A DNA stretch of 64,000 bases from Brucella grignonensis (GCF_002252505.1 NZ_NNRL01000151.1:1-64000), one strand, 5' to 3'; positions 53,714 through 63,518 are shown, counted from the first letter of the stretch. Notes: generated by a model not told the origin, from the sequence alone. A program made the numbers and translations.

Positions 53714-54886
53714 TCAGAGACTAACCCATCCGCCATTCTTATTGGAAGATCGGACGCAAGCATCGATGAATGCTACGCCTTTGACGCCATCGTCGACGGT
53801 TGGATACACGACAGCACTGTCGGGCTTCGTATTGTCGCGCTTGGCCTGAATGGCATTGGCGGCTTCAACATAGATTGTCGCGAACGCCTCCAGATAGCCT
53901 TCCGGATGGCCGCCCGGTACGCGTGTCACGCGGGTTGCGGCATCCCCAACACCTGAACCGCCACGCGTTATCAGCCGCTTCTGCTCGCCGAACGGCGTGA
54001 ACCACAGCCGGTTCGGGTCTTCCTGCGCCCATTCGATCCCGCCTTTGGTGCCATAAACGCGAAGACGCAGCGCATTCTCATTGCCCGGTGCGACCTGACT
54101 GCACCAGAGCATCCCCTTGGCGCCGCCCGCAAAACGCAGCATCACATGCGCATTGTCATCAAGACGACGGCCCGGAACAAAGCTATCGAGATCAGCTGCG
54201 AGACTGTCGAGCGTCAAACCAGTCACAAACGAAGCAAGATTGAAGGCATGAGTACCAATATCGCCCGTTGCGCCACCAAGGCCGGACTGAGCCGGATCGG
54301 TGCGCCAGACAGCCCCCTTGGCACCGGTTTTTTCCACCGCTTCCGTCAACCAGTCCTGTGCATATTCCACCTGAACAACACGGAGATCACCCAGCTCACC
54401 ATTCGCGATCATTTCGCGCGCCTGACGAACCATCGGATAACCGGTATAATTATGGGTCAGCACAAACAGCGCGCCGCTCTCATCCGCCACTTTCTTGAGC
54501 TTCTTCGCATCAGCCAATGTCGATGTCAGCGGCTTATCGCAGATCACGTGAATGCCGCGCCGCAGAAACTCCTTGGCCGCATCGTAATGCACATGATTTG
54601 GCGTCACGATGGCCACCGCCTCAATGCCGTTCTTGAGGCGCGCTTCACGAATTGCCATTTCCTTGTAGCTTGAATAGATCCGGTCTTCCGCAAGGCCAAG
54701 CTCACGACCGGAGGCTTGCGCTTTTTCAGGTGACGACGACAACGCTCCCGCCACCAGTTCAAAGCGATTGTCGAGCCGCGAGGCCATGCGATGCACGCCC
54801 CCGATGAAAGCACCCGCACCACCGCCAACCATACCTAAACGAATGCGTGGATTTGCGGTTTCTTTGGTTTTTGCTTCAATGGTCAT
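53714..54886 (-). CDS. Gfo/Idh/MocA-family oxidoreductase
   Basis: A 390-residue NAD(P)-dependent sugar dehydrogenase. The Rossmann motif is RLGMVGGGAGAFIGGVHRM (about 16-34). The family signature CDKPLTSTLADAKKL with catalytic Lys follows near residue 120, and ATGDIGTHAFNLASF carries the catalytic Asp and His. It acts on a sugar or inositol derivative, typically at C2 or C3. It is the last gene of a leftward operon with a TIM-barrel isomerase and a complete ABC importer, so it probably oxidises or reduces the imported sugar. Confidence 0.88.
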   Translation of the reverse strand: MTIEAKTKETANPRIRLGMVGGGAGAFIGGVHRMASRLDNRFELVAGALSSSPEKAQASGRELGLAEDRIYSSYKEMAIREARLKNGIEAVAIVTPNHVHYDAAKEFLRRGIHVICDKPLTSTLADAKKLKKVADESGALFVLTHNYTGYPMVRQAREMIANGELGDLRVVQVEYAQDWLTEAVEKTGAKGAVWRTDPAQSGLGGATGDIGTHAFNLASFVTGLTLDSLAADLDSFVPGRRLDDNAHVMLRFAGGAKGMLWCSQVAPGNENALRLRVYGTKGGIEWAQEDPNRLWFTPFGEQKRLITRGGSGVGDAATRVTRVPGGHPEGYLEAFATIYVEAANAIQAKRDNTKPDSAVVYPTVDDGVKGVAFIDACVRSSNKNGGWVSL

Positions 54887-54901
54887 TGTGTCTGCTTCCC
54901 C

Positions 54902-55954
54902 TCAAAGCCCCAGCATGCGCCGATTGGCTGCATCATCGGTTCCGCCAGCAGCAAAGTCATCGAATGCTTTGTCGGTCACGCGAATGATATGGTGCTTAAC
55001 AAACTCCGCGCCCTCGCGCGCACCGTCTTCCGAATGCTTCAACGCACATTCCCATTCGACCACAGCCCAGCCATCGAAATCATTGGCAGCCATTTTCGAG
55101 AACACAGCACCAAAATCAACCTGTCCATCGCCGAGCGAGCGGAAGCGACCAGCGCGATTGACCCAACCCTGATAACCGCCATAAACACCCTGTCGCCCGG
55201 TTGGATTAAACTCGGCATCCTTGACGTGGAACATCTTGATGCGATCTTTGTAGATGTCGATATTGTCGAGATAATCGAGACATTGCAGAACATAATGCGA
55301 TGGATCATAAAGCATATTGGCGCGCGGATGGTTCTTAACCCGATCCAGAAACATCTCGAAGGTCACGCCGTCATGCAGATCTTCACCGGGATGGATTTCA
55401 TAGCAGATATCGACGCCATGTTCGTCGGCATAATCGAGAATCGGCGTCCAGCGACGTGCAAGCTCGTCAAATGCCGTTTCAACCAGACCAGCAGGACGTT
55501 GCGGCCATGGATAGATGAACGGCCATGCCAAGGCGCCTGAGAAGGTCGCATGAGCACCAATGCCTAAGTTGCGAGAGGCCTTGATGGCCATCTTCACCTG
55601 CTCAACCGCCCATGCCTGACGCGCTCTCGGATTGCCGCGCACTTCTGGAGCAGCAAATCCGTCAAAAGCCTCATCATAAGCCGGATGCACGGCAACAAGC
55701 TGGCCTTGCAGATGCGTCGAGAGCTCAGTCACCTCGACGCCATTTTCACGCGCGACACCGGCAAACTCATCGCAATAGTCTCCGGATTCCGAGGCCTTTT
55801 TGAGATCGATCAACTGGCTCGCCCATGTCGGCACCTGCACACCGACATAGCCTTTTTCTGCGGCCCATTTGGTGATGCCGTCCCATGTATTAAATGGCGC
55901 TTCATCGCCCGCAAACTGCCCGAGAAATATCCCAGGCCCTTTGATCGTCTTCAT
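54902..55954 (-). CDS. sugar phosphate isomerase/epimerase (AP_endonuc_2 TIM barrel)
   Basis: A 350-residue xylose-isomerase-like TIM-barrel protein. ATG 55954 has TTGGAGGAC upstream. Metal-binding residues are visible in DICYEIHPGEDLHDG (Glu), NMLYDPSHYVLQCLDYL (Asp/His) and KMFHVKDAEF (His/Asp), as in IolE/IolI and hydroxypyruvate-isomerase relatives. Together with the adjacent Gfo/Idh/MocA enzyme this is a common two-enzyme module for modifying unusual sugars or inositols. Substrate unknown. Confidence 0.87.
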   Translation of the reverse strand: MKTIKGPGIFLGQFAGDEAPFNTWDGITKWAAEKGYVGVQVPTWASQLIDLKKASESGDYCDEFAGVARENGVEVTELSTHLQGQLVAVHPAYDEAFDGFAAPEVRGNPRARQAWAVEQVKMAIKASRNLGIGAHATFSGALAWPFIYPWPQRPAGLVETAFDELARRWTPILDYADEHGVDICYEIHPGEDLHDGVTFEMFLDRVKNHPRANMLYDPSHYVLQCLDYLDNIDIYKDRIKMFHVKDAEFNPTGRQGVYGGYQGWVNRAGRFRSLGDGQVDFGAVFSKMAANDFDGWAVVEWECALKHSEDGAREGAEFVKHHIIRVTDKAFDDFAAGGTDDAANRRMLGL

Positions 55955-56022
55955 CAAAAGTCCTCCAACTAAAAATTCGACCCGATATCGGAAACAAGGG
56001 CATAAAGCCCTCAAACGTTAAA

Positions 56023-56050
56023 CTGCGCGTCCGCTTTGGCGGACGCGCAG
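56023..56050 (-). promoter_or_regulatory. strong intercistronic hairpin
   Basis: Perfect 12-bp GC-rich stem CTGCGCGTCCGC (56023-56034) and GCGGACGCGCAG (56039-56050) with a 4-base loop. It lies between the binding-protein gene and the isomerase gene, with no T run in the direction of transcription. Likely stabilises the binding-protein mRNA. Confidence 0.7.
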
Positions 56051-56057
56051 ATGGGTA

Positions 56058-57020
56058 TTAGAACGGAGAATCCGGGAAATAGAACTGCTCGGCGTTATCC
56101 TTGGTCACCAACGTGGCATCCAGGATATAGTTACCGCTCACTGGAATCTGATCGTAGAAATGACCGGCCGCGAGCTCCATGGCTGTTGAAACCATCGCAG
56201 GTGGGTAAAGGACGTCGACCGGCATAAGCTTGTCGCCATCCATGACCTTCTTGATCATGTCCTTGGAACCGGCGCCGCCGATAACATACTGGATATCTTC
56301 CCGGTTGGCCTGCTTTATCGCTTCGAGCACACCAACGGCCATGTCATCATCCTGACACCAGACGACATCGATCTTCGGATATTTCGTCAGGAAGTCCTGC
56401 ATCACGCGGAACGCATCGTCACGGTTCCAGTTGCCATACTGGCGATCAAGAACCTTCACGTTCGAACCTTCGATACCCTTGTCGAAACCATCCTGACGCT
56501 GCTGGTCGATGGGGATAGGCAAACCACGAATGACGACAACCTGTGCGTCTGGCGTGTTCTTCTTGATATATTCGCCAGCAACCTGACCAAGAGCCGGGTT
56601 GTTGCCCGCTACATAAAGATCACGGATGGAATTGTCATTATTGCTTGGTGCGCGATCGACCAGCGCCACAAACGTACCCTTGTCCTTGATCTCCTTGATA
56701 GCGTTCACAAGTGGATCAGGATCGGACGGCAGCACGACCAGACCGTCCAGACCCTGCACAGCAAGATCCTGCAACGCATTTGCCTGACTGGCGGCATCCG
56801 GAGATGTCTTAACGATGACATTAAGGCCCGGATGCTCAGCCATCAAAAGCTTGGCCACGCGTTCGGCATGATAGACCACACCAGCAGTCCAGCCATGGTC
56901 GGCAGCTGGAATGGATACGCCGATCGTGACCTTTTTGTCCTGCGCGCTTGCAATGCCCGTAAAGGCCAGCGCACCGGCGGCCAATGCTGCAAAAGCAACG
57001 CCTAAAAGTTTTCCTCGCAT
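56058..57020 (-). CDS. sugar ABC transporter periplasmic binding protein
   Basis: A 320-residue secreted CUT2-type binding protein. ATG 57020 follows GGGAGGAAAGA and starts a signal peptide (GVAFAALAAGALAFTGIASAQ). The mature protein has VTIGVSIPAADHGWTAGVVYH, LVVLPSDPDPLVNAIKEIKD and VVWCQDDDMAVGVLEAIKQ, the Peripla_BP_4 fold. Third in the leftward operon after ATPase and permease. The ligand is probably a pentose, hexose or polyol that the two downstream enzymes act on. Confidence 0.9.
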   Translation of the reverse strand: MRGKLLGVAFAALAAGALAFTGIASAQDKKVTIGVSIPAADHGWTAGVVYHAERVAKLLMAEHPGLNVIVKTSPDAASQANALQDLAVQGLDGLVVLPSDPDPLVNAIKEIKDKGTFVALVDRAPSNNDNSIRDLYVAGNNPALGQVAGEYIKKNTPDAQVVVIRGLPIPIDQQRQDGFDKGIEGSNVKVLDRQYGNWNRDDAFRVMQDFLTKYPKIDVVWCQDDDMAVGVLEAIKQANREDIQYVIGGAGSKDMIKKVMDGDKLMPVDVLYPPAMVSTAMELAAGHFYDQIPVSGNYILDATLVTKDNAEQFYFPDSPF

Positions 57021-57133
57021 TCTTTCCTCCCAAATGTTCAGGGGGCTTTATCCCTCTGTGACCGGACCGCCCCTTCAATCCTGTCAAACTCATTGTCCAA
57101 GGCGGGATGAGATTACCCATCACACCGTGGTTT

Positions 57134-58135
57134 TTATCGCCGCGACAACCACCGTTGCACCAGCATGGCGATGATGATGATCGCCCCTTGAATGGCCCCG
57201 ATCAGATATTCGCTGATGAAGTTGGAAAGCAGCATGATATTGCCGACAATTTCCAGAATGAATGCACCGCAGATCGTGCCCCAGACACGCCCCACACCAC
57301 CGCGCAATGCCGTACCACCGACAACAACGGCAGTAATCGCCTGCAACTCCCACAACATACCGGTTGTTGCAGATGTCGAACCCAGTCGCGGTACATAGAG
57401 AAGCACCGCGACAGCCACGCAAAGCCCCTGCACGATATAGGCAATCGTGCGAACACGTTTGACGGATATACCCGAGTAGCGTGCAACATCTTCGCTGGAA
57501 CCAACCGCAATCACATGGCGGCCATAGCGTGTGCGATAAAGAACGAATGCCGCAATTGCTGCCGTGACAAAGATCGCAATAACCGGGAAGGGAATACCAA
57601 AGACCGAGCCGAAATAGACGGGCCTGTAAAGCGCCTGAATTTCAGGATTGCGCAGGGTAATTGCACCGCCCTGCGACAGCCATGTCGTCAGACCACGATA
57701 AATGCCCATCGTGCCAAGCGTGGCGATGAACGGCTCTATACCGCCAAGTGTTGTGATCAATCCATTCGTCAGGCCACAAAGTGCACCCACCACAACAGCC
57801 AGAAGCACGGCTGCGATCAGCATCATGACCGGATCGGCAATAACACCGCTGTTCATGAACATGATCATGATGCTGCCGACAAAAGCCGCCATAGCGCCGA
57901 CCGACAAATCCAGCCCGCCCGACGAAATCACATAGGTGGCACCCAGCGCTATGATTGCGATGAACGCACTACGTGTCGCAACATTCATCAGATTGTCGAT
58001 GCTGATGAAATTCGGATTGGCAATTGTACCCAGAACAAGCAGCAAAAGCAGCGCAATAAAAGGTGCAACAGCCCTCAGATCCCAATCCTTGGAAGTCTTC
58101 GGCACCCTGCTTTTATCGGTCACTACGTCTGTCAT
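57134..58135 (-). CDS. sugar ABC transporter permease
   Basis: A 333-residue CUT2 permease with about ten helices. Conserved blocks are IIALGATYVISSGGLDLSVGAM, NGLITTLGGIEPFIATLGTMG and the coupling loop GSTSATTGMLWELQAITAVVVGGTALRGG. GGGGAG lies three bases before ATG 58135. Second gene of the operon, separated from the ATPase by a dispersed repeat. Confidence 0.9.
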   Translation of the reverse strand: MTDVVTDKSRVPKTSKDWDLRAVAPFIALLLLLVLGTIANPNFISIDNLMNVATRSAFIAIIALGATYVISSGGLDLSVGAMAAFVGSIMIMFMNSGVIADPVMMLIAAVLLAVVVGALCGLTNGLITTLGGIEPFIATLGTMGIYRGLTTWLSQGGAITLRNPEIQALYRPVYFGSVFGIPFPVIAIFVTAAIAAFVLYRTRYGRHVIAVGSSEDVARYSGISVKRVRTIAYIVQGLCVAVAVLLYVPRLGSTSATTGMLWELQAITAVVVGGTALRGGVGRVWGTICGAFILEIVGNIMLLSNFISEYLIGAIQGAIIIIAMLVQRWLSRR

Positions 58136-58153
58136 TTACTCCCCTTTTTTCTT

Positions 58154-58258
58154 TAGAGCGGCCCCGTTATGATTGAACTGCTGGAACCGTTCTAACTACT
58201 TGTTTGTAAGCACTTACCCTTCGCAAAAGCGGTTCCCGCTTTTGGTCCAAATGCTCTA
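58154..58258. repeat. dispersed AGAGC repeat inside an operon
   Basis: On the minus strand it begins TAGAGCATTTGGACCAAAAG with the core CGGGAACCGC, and ends in the dyad GGAACCGTTCTA...CGGGGCCGCTCTA. It separates the ATPase and permease genes. Its first TAG is the stop codon of the ATPase gene. Confidence 0.8.
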
Positions 58259-59779
58259 AGCCGCCGCTTCGGCGCTGATGCCTGTGGCTAAGACAACGAT
58301 GTCATTTTCGGTCATGCGTTCACCTGTGACCTCGCCTGCGACCCTGCCCTCACGCATGACGACGATACGGTCACATACGCCAATAAGTTCCGGCATTTCA
58401 GACGATACGACGATGATCGACTTACCCTCGTCGGCCAAATTGGCAATGAACTGATAGATCTGCTCTTTGGTGCCCACGTCGATGCCGCGGGTTGGCTCGT
58501 CAATGATAACAATGGACGGGTTGAGCATCATCATCTTTGCCAGAAGAAGCTTCTGCTGGTTGCCGCCAGAAAGCTGCCCTGCAAGAATATCCTTGCGACC
58601 CGTACGGATATCGAACTCTTTGATCGCATCGTTGAGTGCCGTACGCTCTTTGCGACGATCTATCTGTAAGCCCCGGACAAACTTGCTGATCGAAGCGAGT
58701 GTCAGATTGATACCGAGGTCCTTGGTAAGCAGCAGACCTTTGCCCTTCCGATCTTCGCTCAGATAGGCGATGCCAGCGGAAAGACTGGCATGGGCATTGT
58801 GGAAATTGACAGGCTTTCCATTATGACGCACCTGGCCTTTGCCGGGACGCAGTCCAACAATACCTTCCATCAGTTCCGTTCGGCCCGCACCGACCAACCC
58901 TGCAAAGCCCAGAATTTCACCCTCGCTCAATGTAAAACTTGCGGTTTTGACATAACCCGGAACGCTGAAATTATCGACCTCAAGCACTGGCATCTGTCCG
59001 TGACGTACTGCGCGGTCCGGGTAAAGTTTGGCAACATCGCGCCCCACCATCAGCCGGGCCATATCGTTTGGCTGAAGCTCTGATGCCATGTGAGCCGCCA
59101 CAAGCGTCCCATCGCGCAAGACCGTCACACGGTCCGAGATTTCTTTCACTTCCGGCAACCGATGCGAAATATAGAGAACCGCAACGCCTTTGGCGCGGAT
59201 ATCACAAATGACTTTCAGAAGTGCCTCGGTTTCAACCGGCGTAAGCGATGCTGTTGGCTCGTCAAAGATCACCACACGATGCGGCACGAGCAAAACACGA
59301 GCGATCTGCACAAGCTGACGTTGCGCGATCGACAAGCGGCCCACAATGGCATCGGGATTAATATCCGCACCAAGATCACGAATGGCTTTGCGTGCACCTT
59401 CACGCATTGACTTGTCATCGACAACCAGACCGTTGGAAAGTTCACGTCCCAGATAAATATTCTGGGCGACAGTCAAATCGGGCGCCAGCAAAATTTCCTG
59501 ATGTACCAGAACAATGCCCTGCGCTTCCGCTTCCACCGGACCGGAAAATGAAACCGGCTTACCATCTATATGAATTTCGCCGCTGGTCGGGCGTTCATTG
59601 CCGGCGAGCAACTTCATCAGTGTCGACTTACCGGCACCGTTTTCGCCGATAATTGCGTGAACTTCGCCGCCATAGATGCTGAGATTTATATTTTTCAGAA
59701 CCTGAACAGGTCCGAACGATTTCGACAGCGAAACCGCCTCCAGCAGCGGCGTGCCATGCTCGCTTCGGGTTGCGTTCAT
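58256..59779 (-). CDS. sugar ABC transporter ATP-binding protein
   Basis: A 507-residue double ABC ATPase of the CUT2 family. First half: [24 protein letters not shown] and VVIFDEPTASLTP. Second half: GLVGAGRTE in the degenerate site, [32 protein letters not shown] 59779 is chosen because it overlaps the stop of a short upstream frame as ATGA, while a frame from 59815 lacks a ribosome site. Its TAG stop is supplied by a dispersed repeat. Unlike the usual order, the ATPase is the first transporter gene of its operon. Confidence 0.88.
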   Translation of the reverse strand: MNATRSEHGTPLLEAVSLSKSFGPVQVLKNINLSIYGGEVHAIIGENGAGKSTLMKLLAGNERPTSGEIHIDGKPVSFSGPVEAEAQGIVLVHQEILLAPDLTVAQNIYLGRELSNGLVVDDKSMREGARKAIRDLGADINPDAIVGRLSIAQRQLVQIARVLLVPHRVVIFDEPTASLTPVETEALLKVICDIRAKGVAVLYISHRLPEVKEISDRVTVLRDGTLVAAHMASELQPNDMARLMVGRDVAKLYPDRAVRHGQMPVLEVDNFSVPGYVKTASFTLSEGEILGFAGLVGAGRTELMEGIVGLRPGKGQVRHNGKPVNFHNAHASLSAGIAYLSEDRKGKGLLLTKDLGINLTLASISKFVRGLQIDRRKERTALNDAIKEFDIRTGRKDILAGQLSGGNQQKLLLAKMMMLNPSIVIIDEPTRGIDVGTKEQIYQFIANLADEGKSIIVVSSEMPELIGVCDRIVVMREGRVAGEVTGERMTENDIVVLATGISAEAAA

Positions 59780-59853
59780 GCGCGCATACCAATGCAAGCA
59801 CGACAGCGCGAGCATTCAACGCCACTTCCAATTGTCAGAATTTGCATCTGCAT
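59776..59853 (-). CDS. 25-residue Cys-rich leader peptide
   Basis: A short frame from ATG 59853 to TGA 59776-59778, 25 codons. It has one of the best ribosome sites in the window (GGGAGGAG, five bases upstream). Its stop overlaps the ATPase start as ATGA, so ATPase translation is probably coupled to it. The peptide contains CSRCRAC, three Cys spaced two residues apart, in its C-terminal half. It could act as a leader that senses something during translation, or be a remnant of a longer gene. The coupling and ribosome site are seen directly; the function is unknown. Confidence 0.6.
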   Translation of the reverse strand: MQMQILTIGSGVECSRCRACIGMRA

Positions 59854-59898
59854 GTGAACTCCTCCCAAAGCTTCACTGCGCAACCTTAACGTTGGCTT

Positions 59899-59914
59899 TG
59901 AGGTACGTAAAGCA
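59899..59914. promoter_or_regulatory. palindrome shared with the xylF promoter
   Basis: TGAGGTACGTAAAGCA. Read on the opposite strand it contains TTTACGTACCTCA, identical over 13 bases to 47907-47919 upstream of xylF. It lies 46 bases upstream of the leader peptide start, in a promoter position. Confidence 0.65.
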
Positions 59915-60344
59915 AAATTCTGCACCGCGCAAAAATCATTGGCAATTAATAGCTGTGTAATTCACACAATTGGTTATGTGAGGGTTTGAGGCATTGAACT
60001 AAAAGGTATACTCAAATCATAATTTGGACTGATATTCAGCGTACCGCTGGTCACTCGATAATGAGAAGACAAAGCGCACTGCATATGTTGAAAGGCCGTA
60101 AATTCGATGTACGACGTACCCTGCCGCGTTACCGGGCCATTAGAGCGCATTTGATCTGACGTGCATCTTATCCGAAAACTGTCGCACACCTTTTGGGGGT
60201 GCTTTAAAACGGTAAATGATCAACTTTTGACGATCAATATAACTAATACAATCTTCAATTAGCACATACAGCAAGACACGCGCCTTTTTTTGTATACTAT
60301 GAAAAGGTAACGCCCGAGGCGTGTTGAATTGCGGATACAGAGAC
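59915..60344. other. intergenic region with partial repeat
   Basis: About 430 bases upstream of the leftward sugar operon and the rightward sensor operon. It is AT-rich. It holds a partial dispersed repeat at 60139-60215 (TAGAGCGCATTTGATCTGAC...). No other gene or operator is supported. Confidence 0.5.
60139..60215. repeat. partial dispersed AGAGC repeat
   Basis: Left module TAGAGCGCATTTGATCTGAC followed by CGTGCATCTTATCCGAAAAC; the right arm has decayed. Confidence 0.55.
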
Positions 60345-60692
60345 ATGAACTCTCATTTAACGCAGTCAAAATGGCGTATGCTGGACCTGCTGCCAGCTAT
60401 CGCCCTTTTCGTGATCGGCCTCACAGCACTCATCTATGCGATGCTTTCTCCACGTGGTGAGAACGGCCAGTTTGCCGTTCTCATGCAGCCATGGGCCAAT
60501 GCCTCACAAGTGGCAACGCTGCTTGGCAAAGCCGACGCACAGATCCTTTCATTCAATGAGCGCATGAACGTTGTGGTTGTATACGCCGCACGTCCTGACG
60601 CAATCGACGCACTTTACGATGCAGGCGCGTGGCTCGTCTTTGAACCCGCACAGCTGTCCGGCTGTTTTGATCTTGCTGTTACCGGGGCCTAA
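60345..60692 (+). CDS. small membrane protein encoded with a hybrid kinase
   Basis: A 115-residue protein with one N-terminal transmembrane helix (LLPAIALFVIGLTALIYAML) and a periplasmic or soluble remainder with the motif GKADAQILSFNERMNVVVVYAARPDAIDALYDAGAWLVFEP. No family is recognised. ATG 60345 is chosen since the frame before it is polar; ribosome site is weak. It lies four bases upstream of the hybrid histidine kinase, so the two are almost certainly co-transcribed and the protein may modulate or localise the kinase. Confidence 0.7.
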   Translation: MNSHLTQSKWRMLDLLPAIALFVIGLTALIYAMLSPRGENGQFAVLMQPWANASQVATLLGKADAQILSFNERMNVVVVYAARPDAIDALYDAGAWLVFEPAQLSGCFDLAVTGA

Positions 60693-60695
60693 TCC

Positions 60696-63518
60696 ATGAT
60701 CATTGAGCTTGACGATATCCGCAGACGTTTTGCGCGCTTTCTAGTGATCCTTTTCTGGCTGCATGTTCCGCTGTTTGCGGTCATCGCCTATGGAACTGGT
60801 GCTTCCATCCTCGGCGGCGCACTTGCTGGTGCTTTCCTTGCAGCAAGCTATAATCTGATGTGGTGGCGTGCCGATATCGCGCCCGCAACGCGCTTTCTAT
60901 CTGCCGTAGCTCTCGTGGCTGAGCCTGCGATCCTGCTCTATCTGCTTCGTGGGCACATCTGGCAGATGGACATGCACATGTATTTCTTTGCCATGCTCGC
61001 ACTCACTATCGGCTGGTGCGACCGCCGAGCAACCATCATTGCAGCCGTTGCAGTTGCGTTGCACCACCTGACACTCGATTACTTTCTGCCGTCCCTCGTC
61101 TTCCCGACAGGCAGCGATATTCGCCGCGTGATGATTCACGCTGTGATTGTCGCTTTTCAGGCAGCCGTTCTCGTCTGGTTCTGCGACATGCTTGTCGCTT
61201 GCGTCGACAGCATCAGCAGAATGCGCGACGAAATCATGGTCAAGAATGCGGAAATCGAGAAACGTTCTGTCCAGGTTGAGCAGGCCTACAAGGCCAAGGG
61301 CATGTTCCTGGCCAATATGAGCCATGAAATCCGCACCCCGCTCAATGCGATACTGGGTTTCTGCCATCTGATGCTCCGCACCGACATGACAGAGCGCCAG
61401 CGCGATTATCTTTCCAAAATTAGCGGCGCCAGTGGCTCTCTGCTGCGCCTGATCAATGACATTCTGGATTTCTCCAAGAACGATGCTGGCAAACTTACGC
61501 TGGAAAACCGTCCGTTTGAGCTGCGTGCCCTCTTTGATCGCAAATTGCAGATTACCAGTGCCGATGCCCGAGCCAAAAATGTGACCATGAGCCTGCACAT
61601 CGATCAGGGCGTCCCAGAACGCCTTGTCGGCGATGAAATGCGCCTCGGCCAAGTGCTGCTCAACCTGATGAGCAATGCCATCAAGTTCAGCGAGAATGGT
61701 TCGGTTACCCTTCGTGTCAGCGGAAATGCAACAGATAACGGCGACTACCGCCTGCAGATTGCCGTTGCAGATACCGGCATTGGTATGACACCCGACCAGC
61801 AATCCAAGCTGTTCAGCTCCTTCTCGCAGGCCGATAGCTCCACCACACGTCGCTTTGGCGGCACCGGCCTCGGACTGGTCATCAGCAAGCAGATTGCCGG
61901 GCAGATGGGCGGTGACATCACCGTACTCAGCACCCCAGGCAAGGGCAGTGTCTTCACCGTTACAACCACGCTCGGCAACGTGGATCGCACGCACTCAATT
62001 GTCGAAAAACCGCAAGCGCATATCCAGAAGCTTCGGGTACTTGTAGCAGACGATAATCCGGCTTCCCGTGAGATTCTACAGAGCATTTTTGCGGACTGGT
62101 CAATCCCGGTCGATCTGGTCTCATCCGGCACCGAGGTTATCGGAGCACTGGAAACCGCGTTCCAGCGTGGCCACCCCTATGATCTGTTGCTGCTCGATTG
62201 GAAAATGCCAGGTATGGACGGCATGGAAACAGTAGGCAGTCTTTATGCCAATGCAAAGCTTGCCAAACTGCCCGAAATCGTCCTGATAACAGCCTATGGC
62301 AGTGACGAGTTCAAGGAAAAAGCTTCACGCGCTGGCATTGCGGCCTATCTGCCAAAGCCAATCGAAGCCCAGCAAATTCTGCAAACGCTGAATATGCTTT
62401 TCCCACTGTCGAAAGATGCAGAGGAAGCAGCAAGAGGTTCAGAACTGATCGCAGAGCCGCTGCGTGGCGCACATGTTCTGCTCGTTGAAGACAATGCGAT
62501 CAATCGCGAAATCGCTTATCAGCTCCTTTGTGATGCGGGCCTTGATGTCGACACCGCCGAGAACGGACGCATTGCCTGCGAAAGCGTTGCGCGATCCGGC
62601 TCGCTCTATTCAGCCGTGCTGATGGATGTTCAAATGCCGGAAATGGATGGTCTGGAAGCCACGCGTCATATCCGTCGCGACTGGAGTCCGGAGGCTCTGC
62701 CTATTATCGCACTGACCGCACATGCCTATGAAGAAGAGCGCCGCAGATGCGCCGAAGCCGGTATGAACGATCATGTGGCCAAACCAATCGATCCAAGTGT
62801 ACTTATCGGGACACTTGAGCGCTGGATGAAACCCCGCCGGGTGGATCTTGCCGTTGTCCAACAGCAGGAAAACAAGATTGAAGTCGTTCAGGCCGATCTT
62901 CCTGAACGCCTTCCACCATTCGACCTCACGCGAGCACTCGTGCGGGTAAACGGAAAGCAAGCTCTTCTGCGTCGTCTCATCATAAGTTTCCATGATGATT
63001 TTGAGAATGTCATAGAAACCCTAATGGATCAGATTGCCAAGGGCGATCTGACCGGGGCGCGGCGCCTTGCTCATACGCTCAAAGGTGTTGCAGCATCGCT
63101 GGAGCTACCGGAAATTGCGCGTATTTCTGCTGAGGTGGAACTGGCAATAGCCAACGAACAGCTGGTCGGTCTGGAACCAACACTATCGGCGCTGAATTCC
63201 GCCATGAAGCCAGCCTTGAAGGCTGCAGCCAGCCTGAAGGATCAAGTGTCAGCGCCACAGCAGCAGATAAATGCCAATCCTCAGACCGCGGATATTGCAT
63301 CGGCTGTGACCACACTGCGCGACCACCTCACACGCCGGAGCATGCGGGCGCGGAGCAGTTTCGACGCGCTGCTCCAAACACTCGGCTCTGATGCTGATCA
63401 AGGCAACAATGCGGGCACCCTACGCGCTGCAAAGGCTGCACTGGACAAGCTCGATTACGAACAGGCCCTGCGCAGTCTGGACGAAGCTTTTGCTGAGGAA
63501 CGTCCTCCAGCGAGTTAA
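60696..63518 (+). CDS. hybrid histidine kinase with two receiver domains and Hpt
   Basis: A 940-residue multi-domain sensor. Residues 12-170 form five or six membrane helices with very short loops, so the signal is probably sensed in the membrane. A coiled linker (175-205) leads to the HisKA site His210 ([10 protein letters not shown]), the ATPase with N box Asn327, G1 DTGIGM (359-364) and G2 GGTGLGL (388-394). Receiver 1 has Asp501 ([10 protein letters not shown]), receiver 2 has Asp644 (VLMDVQMPE), and the Hpt domain has His793 ([10 protein letters not shown]). All phosphorelay residues are present, in the BarA-like order. The TAA stop is the first triplet of a dispersed repeat. A response regulator gene follows. 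Confidence 0.93.
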   Translation: MIIELDDIRRRFARFLVILFWLHVPLFAVIAYGTGASILGGALAGAFLAASYNLMWWRADIAPATRFLSAVALVAEPAILLYLLRGHIWQMDMHMYFFAMLALTIGWCDRRATIIAAVAVALHHLTLDYFLPSLVFPTGSDIRRVMIHAVIVAFQAAVLVWFCDMLVACVDSISRMRDEIMVKNAEIEKRSVQVEQAYKAKGMFLANMSHEIRTPLNAILGFCHLMLRTDMTERQRDYLSKISGASGSLLRLINDILDFSKNDAGKLTLENRPFELRALFDRKLQITSADARAKNVTMSLHIDQGVPERLVGDEMRLGQVLLNLMSNAIKFSENGSVTLRVSGNATDNGDYRLQIAVADTGIGMTPDQQSKLFSSFSQADSSTTRRFGGTGLGLVISKQIAGQMGGDITVLSTPGKGSVFTVTTTLGNVDRTHSIVEKPQAHIQKLRVLVADDNPASREILQSIFADWSIPVDLVSSGTEVIGALETAFQRGHPYDLLLLDWKMPGMDGMETVGSLYANAKLAKLPEIVLITAYGSDEFKEKASRAGIAAYLPKPIEAQQILQTLNMLFPLSKDAEEAARGSELIAEPLRGAHVLLVEDNAINREIAYQLLCDAGLDVDTAENGRIACESVARSGSLYSAVLMDVQMPEMDGLEATRHIRRDWSPEALPIIALTAHAYEEERRRCAEAGMNDHVAKPIDPSVLIGTLERWMKPRRVDLAVVQQQENKIEVVQADLPERLPPFDLTRALVRVNGKQALLRRLIISFHDDFENVIETLMDQIAKGDLTGARRLAHTLKGVAASLELPEIARISAEVELAIANEQLVGLEPTLSALNSAMKPALKAAASLKDQVSAPQQQINANPQTADIASAVTTLRDHLTRRSMRARSSFDALLQTLGSDADQGNNAGTLRAAKAALDKLDYEQALRSLDEAFAEERPPAS

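Noticed and set aside
57107..58156. 349-codon + strand frame opposite the sugar permease
   Set aside because: His/Asn/Arg-rich low-complexity translation without a domain; mirror frame of a clear permease.
60897..61994. 365-codon minus-strand frame inside the hybrid kinase gene
   Set aside because: Opposite the kinase catalytic core, with no recognisable domain.
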